Positions 1-6,056 of a DNA stretch of 11,667 nucleotides are shown piece after piece. The stretch comes from Gammaproteobacteria bacterium. GTDB taxonomy: Bacteria > Pseudomonadota > Gammaproteobacteria > S012-40. Where the stretch lies: assembly GCA_029879945.1 (NCBI GenBank), contig JAOUPJ010000089.1, positions 1 through 11,667 of the forward strand, in the 5' to 3' direction. The notes under the pieces were generated by a model, which saw only the letters and a program-made list of their open reading frames with translations, was not told the origin of the DNA and searched no databases. Positions within the stretch are counted from its first letter, which is position 1, and each line of letters begins with the position of its first letter. A program made the translations under genes and the position numbers.

Positions 1-277
1 GGAAAGTATATTCCTGAAATAATTGCTCATCATCGAGCTTGTCGTACTTGTCTTGTCTTTTGCTTTTATATTGTGAAAGCAAAGACTTGGCCACACTTTC
101 TATGCCTAGGGCATAGAGATAGGCCTGGTCCGTTTCCATCACATTGCTGGTGCGTCGCAGGTCCACAAACTGCCGGGAGGCTAAAGACACCACCGCCATG
201 GCCACCAATGCGGTAACCAATAGCGCAGTAATCAGGGCCACGCCTGCTTGCCGCTGTTTCCGCGTGTGCCTGATCAT
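1..277 (-). CDS. gspK: Type II secretion minor pseudopilin GspK, N-terminal part (truncated by window edge)
   Basis: Only the first 92 codons are present; the gene continues past the left edge. The ATG lies one base after the gspJ stop, with an AAGGTGG ribosome binding site inside the end of gspJ. The protein starts with a basic leader (MIRHTRKQRQAG), then a hydrophobic helix beginning VALITALL at residue 13, so prepilin peptidase cleavage is expected after G12. The residue at mature position +5 is Thr, not the Glu of other pseudopilins. This exception is known for GspK, which with I and J forms the pseudopilus tip. The following segment (residues about 31-92) is polar, as expected for the start of the periplasmic domain. 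Identity rests on the leader, the missing Glu+5 and the position after gspJ. Confidence 0.9.
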   Translation of the reverse strand, partial: MIRHTRKQRQAGVALITALLVTALVAMAVVSLASRQFVDLRRTSNVMETDQAYLYALGIESVAKSLLSQYKSKRQDKYDKLDDEQLFQEYTF

Positions 278-278
278 A

Positions 279-920
279 TCAATTTCCACCTTGGGCAGGG
301 GCCGCATCCACTTTGCCTGGGGGGATACGAAACAGACGCCGGACCTTGCCAAAGCCCTGCAACTCCATCACCACTTCCGCCGCCTTGGGTAACTCCGAGC
401 CCGTGGGTGTGTTTCCACCCAGCGTAAGCGGGGGCCAGGCCTCCGTCCAGTCATCGCCCAGATATCTCACCTGCATGCTTTCCACGCCATCAAATAGCAT
501 GCGCTCCACGGGCTCCTCTTCTCCACCCTGATCCAGCGCAAGCCAGTACATACGATAGAGTTTTTTTTCATCCAGTCTATAGGCCACGCGCTGCAAATTG
601 CTGCGCGGTAGACCAGCCGGGTTAAGTAATCCGGTGCGAGTCAATTGAAACCGATATTTTCCGAACTGATCGGCCACCAGGGCCGCCTGGTGATCGCCGA
701 ACCCGTCTCTCACCGATCGATTGATCACTTGTTCAAAATCCCGTTGCATAAAAACGAAGGTCTGTTGCAAGGCAGTGAGCCTATCTGCCTGCTCTTCGGT
801 GTGGGCCTTGGTATTGAGCACATTGTTGAGACTGTTCATCGCCAGCGTAATAACGACTGCGAATATCGCCATGGCGATGAGCAGTTCGATGAGTGTCATG
901 CCCTGCTGATGGGTCTTCAT
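279..920 (-). CDS. gspJ: Type II secretion minor pseudopilin GspJ
   Basis: A 213-residue type IV pilin-like protein, normal length for GspJ. The leader MKTHQQG is followed by MTLIELLIAMAIF, so cleavage after G7 would give a mature protein with Met at +1 (Phe is commoner) and the conserved Glu at +5 (E12). The hydrophobic helix spans about residues 8-30. The rest is a soluble periplasmic domain rich in short beta segments, including VAYRLDEKKLYRMYW near the middle, a typical GspJ layout. In known systems GspJ joins GspI and GspK in the complex capping the pseudopilus. The ATG overlaps the gspI stop in an ATGA junction (917-920), so translation is probably coupled. The stop is one base from the gspK start. 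Confidence 0.95.
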   Translation of the reverse strand: MKTHQQGMTLIELLIAMAIFAVVITLAMNSLNNVLNTKAHTEEQADRLTALQQTFVFMQRDFEQVINRSVRDGFGDHQAALVADQFGKYRFQLTRTGLLNPAGLPRSNLQRVAYRLDEKKLYRMYWLALDQGGEEEPVERMLFDGVESMQVRYLGDDWTEAWPPLTLGGNTPTGSELPKAAEVVMELQGFGKVRRLFRIPPGKVDAAPAQGGN

Positions 921-1285
921 GGCTTGCCCACCAGAGCTAGAAGATAGGCCATGGCCTGCTTCTGTTGACGATCACGTCGCACTTCCACTTCCAACTGACG
1001 CACATCAGGAACGCCCGAGTCATTGACTTGCACTGACCAGTACCACTCATGGCCGGCCATGTCTTCCTTGCCTTCCAGCTTGCCGATCCCCGGGTATTTG
1101 CCATTGGATTGTTGCTCCACCACCACATTGCTGGCCACCCAATGAGCGATTGTTTTGTCTCGAAAGTAGCTGGAATTTTTTGTACTTTGACCCAGGGATT
1201 GCATCAGCGCCCCCATTGCAATCCCCAGCACAGCAACAGCGAAAATGATTTCCAGCAGCGTAAAGCCTCGCTCAAATCTGGCCAT
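917..1285 (-). CDS. gspI: Type II secretion minor pseudopilin GspI
   Basis: The chosen start at 1285 gives 122 residues beginning MARFERGFTLLEIIFAVAVL. This has the short leader typical of GspI, cleavage after G7, Phe at +1 and Glu at +5 (E12). A GGGA ribosome binding site lies 7 bases upstream of this ATG. The reading frame is open back to 1324, but that would add 13 residues and overlap gspH far more. An ATG at 1291 is also possible, but its GGGAA lies directly against it. With the chosen start gspI overlaps the gspH end by 14 bases. The C-terminal domain ends with an RQLEVEVRRD stretch, like the final beta strand of GspI proteins. It is a minor pseudopilin that builds the pseudopilus tip with GspJ and GspK. 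Confidence 0.93.
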   Translation of the reverse strand: MARFERGFTLLEIIFAVAVLGIAMGALMQSLGQSTKNSSYFRDKTIAHWVASNVVVEQQSNGKYPGIGKLEGKEDMAGHEWYWSVQVNDSGVPDVRQLEVEVRRDRQQKQAMAYLLALVGKP

Positions 1286-1865
1286 CTGCATTTCCCAGAT
1301 AGTGGACTTGACCGTTAAACTCACCCTTGACCCGTTGACGCGTCACCCCCTTATCGGTATCCATTTCAAAATTGGCGATAAAGGGTGTTAGTTCTCCGCT
1401 GGCGAGGAGGTAGAGGACGGGGACATTTTGATAATCTTCATCGAACTCAGCGGAGAGCGAGACGGGCTCACCATTGATTTCCATATTCAGGCGTAAGCCT
1501 TCCGGTAGTTCGTGCAACGCAAACAGTTTATCGTCCCCTTCGGGGGCGACGTGCTTGCCGTTGTCATCCAAAACCGCCAATTCATATTTGCTTCGCGCCA
1601 GTCTGACCACGTAATTGGCGGAATTGAGAATGGCCTCTTCACTGGCCAATTGCACCACAGCAGCGAGACGTTTGGCTTCCTTTTTGAGCTTCGCATCACC
1701 CGATATCGTCACATTAATTGAGACAAACCCAATCAAAATTCCGATTATGGTGACGACCACCAATAGTTCTATTAGTGTGAATCCCGACTGTGTACGCGCA
1801 GCGACTGTAGTCAAGGTATGATTAGAAACCGTAGGGCTCGGCGCGACTGTGCGCTCTCCCCGCAT
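1272..1865 (-). CDS. gspH: Type II secretion minor pseudopilin GspH
   Basis: A 197-residue pseudopilin. The prepilin motif SGFTLIELLVVVTIIG gives cleavage after G28, Phe at +1 and Glu at +5 (E33), followed by a hydrophobic helix to about residue 50. The next segment, KLKKEAKRLAAVVQLASEEA, is the amphipathic helix common in GspH, followed by a beta-rich domain. The leader of about 28 residues is longer than those of the neighbouring pseudopilins (7-15). The ATG at 1865 is 8 bases after the gspG stop and has no strong ribosome binding site at normal spacing; GGAG in the gspG end is about 12 bases away. A TTG codon (residue 18) would give an 11-residue leader but also lacks a binding site. GspH is thought to link the pseudopilus shaft to the tip complex. 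Confidence 0.92.
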   Translation of the reverse strand: MRGERTVAPSPTVSNHTLTTVAARTQSGFTLIELLVVVTIIGILIGFVSINVTISGDAKLKKEAKRLAAVVQLASEEAILNSANYVVRLARSKYELAVLDDNGKHVAPEGDDKLFALHELPEGLRLNMEINGEPVSLSAEFDEDYQNVPVLYLLASGELTPFIANFEMDTDKGVTRQRVKGEFNGQVHYLGNADGQI

Positions 1866-1873
1866 GGTCCGGA

Positions 1874-2332
1874 TCAGACTCCATCGAGATTCCAGTTCCC
1901 GATATCCGCATTGATCCCATCGCCTCCTTCCGCACCGTCGGCACCCTGGGAATAGATATCAATGGTTCCGTGTACACCTGGGTTTAGATAGAGGTAGTCA
2001 TTACCCCAGGGGTCTTTGGGGAGTGCTTTTATATAACCCTCTGCGTTCCAGTTTCGAGGCTCGGGAGAACCACCCGGTTTTTGAACCAATGCCTCCAGAC
2101 CCTGATCTGTGGTGGGGAAGGTAAAATTGTCCAGTTTGTACAGGTTTAACGCGCCTTCGAGTGCACTGATATCAACACGCGCCTTGGTCACACGAGCGGT
2201 ATCAGGCTTATCCATTATTTTGGGCACAATAAAAGAGGCTAGCAGCCCCAAAATCACAACCACCACCATGATCTCTATCAAGGTGAATCCCTTCTGTTTT
2301 TTTCGTTTTTGCTCAGTATTTATAGTATTCAT
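1874..2332 (-). CDS. gspG: Type II secretion major pseudopilin GspG
   Basis: A 152-residue major pseudopilin, the normal length. The leader MNTINTEQKRKKQKG is basic and is followed by FTLIEIMVVVVILGLLASF, so cleavage falls after G15 with Phe+1 and Glu+5 (E20). Signature GspG segments are present: the DTARVTKARVDISALEGAL helix, the FPTTDQGLEALV motif (residues 72-83) and LPKDPWGNDYLY (104-115). The C-terminal Asp/Gly-rich loop SQGADGAEGGDG (128-139) is where GspG proteins bind calcium. GspG polymerises into the pseudopilus shaft that pushes substrates through GspD. A GGAAG ribosome binding site sits about 6 bases before the ATG. It is the first gene of the G-K block and is separated from gspF by an antisense gene, so it probably has its own promoter in the 2333-2515 spacer. 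Confidence 0.97.
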   Translation of the reverse strand: MNTINTEQKRKKQKGFTLIEIMVVVVILGLLASFIVPKIMDKPDTARVTKARVDISALEGALNLYKLDNFTFPTTDQGLEALVQKPGGSPEPRNWNAEGYIKALPKDPWGNDYLYLNPGVHGTIDIYSQGADGAEGGDGINADIGNWNLDGV

Positions 2333-2419
2333 AGCACTTCCAATCTCTCATAGGTCCTGTATCGTGATTAGACGGAAAAAGGCAAAAAGCGTTCCGCGAG
2401 AATCCGTGTGTTCCCTGGA

Positions 2420-2428
2420 ATATTAACA
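2420..2428 (-). promoter_or_regulatory. Candidate extended -10 promoter for gspG-K
   Basis: The minus strand reads TGT-TAATAT, an extended -10 (TGn then TAATAT, five of six matches to TATAAT). No convincing -35 box lies 16-18 bases upstream, which is tolerated for extended -10 promoters. Transcription would begin near 2413, giving a leader of about 80 bases before the gspG ATG. The placement fits the need for a separate start for the pseudopilin genes. It is an inference from pattern only. Confidence 0.35.
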
Positions 2429-2477
2429 TGGCAGGATTGCAACTGTGTACGCCTTTCAATGATTTAGCCATCGACTG

Positions 2478-2486
2478 TGCTACAAT
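2478..2486 (+). promoter_or_regulatory. Candidate extended -10 promoter for the pentapeptide-repeat gene
   Basis: The plus strand reads TG-C-TACAAT, an extended -10 with five of six matches to TATAAT. No good -35 box is seen. A start near 2493 would give a leader of about 23 bases before the ATG at 2516. The upstream GTG at 2477, which also opens the reading frame, falls inside this element. That argues for the ATG at 2516 as the true start. Confidence 0.4.
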
Positions 2487-2515
2487 GGAGGCATGCTTCA
2501 ATCAACGGAAGACCC

Positions 2516-3265
2516 ATGCTGGTTCATCTCGGTTTAGTCATTTCCATCGCTACTCTAGCCTTTTCTAATTCCGCACTGGCGGCCTGCACCGATGAACCCC
2601 GACCACGAGTGAATTGGTCCGGCTGCAAAAAACCCGGTGAAAATTTCGCCAACATAGACTTGAAAGACGCCCTCATGTCGCATATGGATTTGTCTAAGTC
2701 TGTGTTAGAGGGTGTCACCTTGCACGGTGCGGATCTGGGTCAAACGGATCTGAGCGACGCCTCGATGAAAAAGGTCAAAGGTAAAAAAGCGAAATTCGTG
2801 TCTGCCAAAATGAATGGCGCGGACCTGAGCAAGTCTCGACTTCCGGATGCTCGCTTTGATCGCGCCAAGCTGGAAGGCGCTAATCTCAGTAACGCTGAAC
2901 TAATCGCGGCCACGTTTTACGATGCCTCGCTGAACAAGTCTCAACTTGTTAAGGCCGATTTGTCAAAAGCAGGGCTGGAAGAGATAGACGCCGTAAAAGC
3001 CAACTTCAGTGAGGCCAACTTAAAAGGGGCCCGACTGGACAAGGCCAATCTGGAAGAGGCCAGCTTCAAAGGGGCCGACCTGGAAGATGCCAAGCTTATC
3101 AACACCAACCTGGTGGATGCCGATTTCAGGGGTGCCAATCTCCAGGGTGCCGACCTGCATGGGGCCGATATCAACGGTGCCAATTTCGAGGGCGCCAAGC
3201 TGGGAAATGCCATCTGGGTAAATCGAAAGCGCTGCAGGACGGGTTCAGTGGGGGAATGTAAGTAG
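2516..3265 (+). CDS. Exported pentapeptide-repeat protein
   Basis: A 249-residue protein with an export signal followed by a long run of A(D/N)LXX-type pentapeptides from about residue 43 to 233 (examples: GADLG, GANLS, KANLE, GADLE, GANLQ, GADLH). Such repeats fold into a right-handed square beta-helix. Residues 1-22 form a hydrophobic signal ending in SALA, so cleavage before A23 or C24 is likely. LAAC at 21-24 also fits a lipobox, though no basic n-region is seen. Cysteines occur only at the ends (C24 and C37; C240 and C248), suggesting disulfide-capped ends after export. The end (IWVNRKRC, then GSVGEC) resembles the tail of other pentapeptide proteins. The start is chosen for GGAAG at 2507-2511 and the signal peptide; a GTG at 2477 would add 13 residues. 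It is antisense to the gsp genes and sits between gspF and gspG. Its function is unknown, and a link to secretion is only positional. Confidence 0.9.
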   Translation: MLVHLGLVISIATLAFSNSALAACTDEPRPRVNWSGCKKPGENFANIDLKDALMSHMDLSKSVLEGVTLHGADLGQTDLSDASMKKVKGKKAKFVSAKMNGADLSKSRLPDARFDRAKLEGANLSNAELIAATFYDASLNKSQLVKADLSKAGLEEIDAVKANFSEANLKGARLDKANLEEASFKGADLEDAKLINTNLVDADFRGANLQGADLHGADINGANFEGAKLGNAIWVNRKRCRTGSVGECK

Positions 3266-3269
3266 CACC

Positions 3270-4484
3270 TTAACCAATCGCTGAATTCATATCCAGTATG
3301 GGCATCATAATAGACATTACGATAAACAACACAATCAAGCCCATTCCAATTAACATCAAGGGCTCGATCATGCGCATCAACTTCGATAATAGAGATTCCA
3401 TCTCGCGCTCTTGAGCATCGGCCGCACGGTCCAGCATTTCTTCCAATTTTCCACTGGATTCTCCACTGGCAATAAGATGCACCGTCATCGGCGGAAAATA
3501 CCCACTGGCCATGAGAGCGACGCTGATATTCGTGCCCTCTCTCACCTTTTTGCTTGCGTTGTAAACCGACTCACGCATAGGCAGACTGACCAGAACCTGC
3601 CCGGCGATACGCATGGCTTCCAGTATGGGAACACCACTGGCGGCCAGAATTGCCAAGGTCCGAGCAAAACGTGCCGTGTTATAACCACGCACTACGCGGG
3701 CGATGAGGGGTGCTCGTAATAGAAACAGGTGAAAACGATACCGAGGCCCTTCTTTCTTCAGGATCATTGATGTAGCCAATGCCAAACCCAATAGGGCGAT
3801 AATCAAAAACACGCCATAGTTACTCAGAAAATCAGAGCCTGCAATAAGTATTCGGGTATTCAGTGGTAGCTCTGTTCCCGTATTTTTAAACATGTCTACC
3901 ATCTTCGGTACCACTACGGCAATCAGCAGATAGATCACCCCAAATGCCACCAGTGAGATCAAGGCCGGATAAATCAGGGCCTCGGTCATTTTATCTTTGA
4001 GCTTTTGACGACCTTCCACGTAGTCTGCCAGTCTTTCAAAGACCACCGACAAGCGACCGGACTGCTCACCGGCTTCGACGGTACTGCGATAAAGTTCGGA
4101 AAAGATGTGGGGATAGTCGTTGAGTGCTTTGGCCAGGGTGTGCCCTTCCAGCACCTTTGAGCGCACACCCATTAACATATTTCCAATGCGTGCGTTTTCG
4201 CTTTGACGGGAAACGGTTTGTAACGCTTCTTCTACCGGCAGACCAGAGCGGATGAGCGTGGCCAATTGTCGAGTAACCAATGAAAGATCGGCCGCGCCCA
4301 CACCCCGGGCAAACGAAAAGGAGCGTTGTTTGCGTTCTTCCCTTTCTTTAACCGCTTCGACGGAAAGGGGCATCCAGCCTTTGTCACGCAAGACCTGTCG
4401 GACTTGTCGGGCGTTATCGCCTTCCAAAACCCCTTTGGTCTCTTTTCCTTTTTCATCGATGGCGTTGTAGGCAAAGGCACCCAT
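3270..4484 (-). CDS. gspF: Type II secretion inner-membrane platform protein GspF
   Basis: A 404-residue protein, full length for GspF. It has an N-terminal cytoplasmic region (FAYNAIDEKGKETKGVLEGD, residues 4-23), then two repeated GspF/PilC-type domains at about residues 68-192 and 272-395. Each has the family pattern: LATLIRSGLPVEEAL (75-89) with EAGEQSGRL (137-145), and LAILAASGVPILEAM (277-291) with ASGESSGKL (339-347). Three membrane segments are visible at about 172-194, 224-242 and 373-396. GspF is the inner-membrane platform component that couples GspE ATPase activity to pseudopilus assembly. It starts 9 bases after the gspE stop with AGGA upstream, so it belongs to the C-F block. 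Its stop is 4 bases from the stop of the converging pentapeptide gene, leaving no room for a terminator. Confidence 0.97.
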   Translation of the reverse strand: MGAFAYNAIDEKGKETKGVLEGDNARQVRQVLRDKGWMPLSVEAVKEREERKQRSFSFARGVGAADLSLVTRQLATLIRSGLPVEEALQTVSRQSENARIGNMLMGVRSKVLEGHTLAKALNDYPHIFSELYRSTVEAGEQSGRLSVVFERLADYVEGRQKLKDKMTEALIYPALISLVAFGVIYLLIAVVVPKMVDMFKNTGTELPLNTRILIAGSDFLSNYGVFLIIALLGLALATSMILKKEGPRYRFHLFLLRAPLIARVVRGYNTARFARTLAILAASGVPILEAMRIAGQVLVSLPMRESVYNASKKVREGTNISVALMASGYFPPMTVHLIASGESSGKLEEMLDRAADAQEREMESLLSKLMRMIEPLMLIGMGLIVLFIVMSIMMPILDMNSAIG

Positions 4485-4493
4485 GAGTTCGTC

Positions 4494-6047
4494 CTATCGC
4501 TCCATGGTAACGCGCAGCACTTCTTCCAGCGAGGTGTCGCCCATCAGTACGCGACGCATGCCGTCATCCCGTATTCCTGGTGTGGCCTTACGGGCATGTA
4601 ATTCCAGGTGGTGTTCGCTGTCCCCATCATGAATCATGGTACTGAGCTTTTCATCCACCTCAATCACTTCGTAGATACCGGTACGGCTTTTATAACCCAG
4701 ACCGGAACAGGCTTCACATCCTGTGGGTACGAATATAGTTGGCGGATTCTTATCGCTCACGCCCAGCAATTTACAGTCGGTGGGACTGGCCTGTACGGGC
4801 TTTTTGCATTCTTTACACAACAGACGCACCAGTCGTTGCGCCGCGATACCAACCAGACTGGACGAGAGTAGAAAGGGCTCGACACCCATGTCTCTAAGAC
4901 GTGTTACCGCGCCCACGGCGGTATTGGTATGCAAGGTCGAAAGTACCAGGTGACCGGTCAAACTGGCTTGCACGGCAATTTCGGCCGTCTCCAAATCACG
5001 TATTTCTCCCACCATGACCACATCCGGATCTTGTCGTAGTATGGCGCGCAGGCCACGGGCGAAGGTCATGTCCACTTTGGGATTTACGTTGGTCTGACCG
5101 ATTCCATCGATATAGTATTCGATGGGGTCTTCCACTGTCATGATATTGCGTCGACGATTATTGAGACGAGCCAGTACCGCGTAGAGACTGGTGGTTTTAC
5201 CCGAACCGGTAGGACCAGTAACTAGTATGATTCCATGTGGACGGGCGATGATGTGCTTCATCACCTCCAAAGACTCAGGGTCCATCCCCAGTTGTTCCAG
5301 ATCCAGGCGTCCGGCCTGTTTATCCAACAGACGCATCACCACGCGTTCGCCGTGACCGGAAGGCAGTGTAGACACGCGCACGTCTACCGCACGCCCGGCA
5401 ACCCGCAGTGAAATACGTCCATCTTGCGGGATGCGCTTTTCCGCAATATCCAGTTTAGCCATGACCTTGATACGCGACACAATCAGGGGCGTGAGTGTCT
5501 TTTGTTGCTCCAGCACTTCTTGTAACACCCCATCCACGCGCATTCGTACCACCAGACGGTTTTCGTACGGCTCGATATGGATATCTGAGGCCTCGGCCTT
5601 GATGGCCTCGGTGAGCAGGGCATTGATGAGACGAATAATGGGGGCATCGTCTTGCGCCTCTAACAGGTCTTCCGGTTCTGCCAGTTCCTGGGCGACACTT
5701 TGTAAATCCAGCTCTTCTCCCAACTCGCCCGCCATTTGACGCGCTTCATTGGAGCCCTGTTCATAGGCCTCTTGTATCTTTTCGTCGAACTTCGCCTGAT
5801 CCAGGAGTTCGATCTTGAGGGGCAACTTGAAGGCTCGGCGCAGCTCCGCCAACATGAGGTGAGTGACTTTAGGACCACAAAAGACGTGTAAATGATTGTC
5901 TTTTTTTTCTCCCAACACGATCTGGTGGCGCTTGGCAAAGGCGTAACCCAGATGACGGGTTTCCTCCTCCAGGTCAGCCTCCGGTTCCAGGGGAAAATCA
6001 TCTTCTTCGAAGAGTGGTTCGGATTCCGTAGGATCGAGCGAACTCAT
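4494..6047 (-). CDS. gspE: Type II secretion assembly ATPase GspE
   Basis: A 517-residue cytoplasmic ATPase with all catalytic motifs: Walker A GPTGSGKTT (278-286), Asp box around TVEDPIEY (304-311), atypical Walker B DPDVVMVGEIRD (340-351) and His box TGHLVLSTLHTN (364-375). A zinc-binding tetracysteine lies between C411/C414 (CKEC) and C444/C447 (CEAC), marking it as GspE/PilB type rather than PilT. The N-terminal region (about 1-130) should include the GspL-binding domain; its first 30 residues are strongly acidic. GspE hydrolyses ATP to drive pseudopilus assembly and docks on GspF and GspL. The ATG lies 9 bases after the gspD stop, and the AGGT of that junction (TAAAGGTTTACC) acts as ribosome binding site, so the two are likely co-translated. 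No key residue is missing. Confidence 0.98.
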   Translation of the reverse strand: MSSLDPTESEPLFEEDDFPLEPEADLEEETRHLGYAFAKRHQIVLGEKKDNHLHVFCGPKVTHLMLAELRRAFKLPLKIELLDQAKFDEKIQEAYEQGSNEARQMAGELGEELDLQSVAQELAEPEDLLEAQDDAPIIRLINALLTEAIKAEASDIHIEPYENRLVVRMRVDGVLQEVLEQQKTLTPLIVSRIKVMAKLDIAEKRIPQDGRISLRVAGRAVDVRVSTLPSGHGERVVMRLLDKQAGRLDLEQLGMDPESLEVMKHIIARPHGIILVTGPTGSGKTTSLYAVLARLNNRRRNIMTVEDPIEYYIDGIGQTNVNPKVDMTFARGLRAILRQDPDVVMVGEIRDLETAEIAVQASLTGHLVLSTLHTNTAVGAVTRLRDMGVEPFLLSSSLVGIAAQRLVRLLCKECKKPVQASPTDCKLLGVSDKNPPTIFVPTGCEACSGLGYKSRTGIYEVIEVDEKLSTMIHDGDSEHHLELHARKATPGIRDDGMRRVLMGDTSLEEVLRVTMER

Positions 6048-6056
6048 GGTAAACCT

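Noticed and set aside
2477..2515. Upstream GTG start for the pentapeptide-repeat gene.
   Set aside because: The GTG lies in the candidate -10 element and has no ribosome binding site, and it would put 13 polar residues before the signal peptide. The ATG at 2516 has GGAAG upstream.
2941..3213. A 90-codon minus-strand frame with a repetitive Leu/Ala/Ser composition.
   Set aside because: It is the complement of the pentapeptide repeats; the 15-base periodicity of that gene explains both its openness and its repetitive look.
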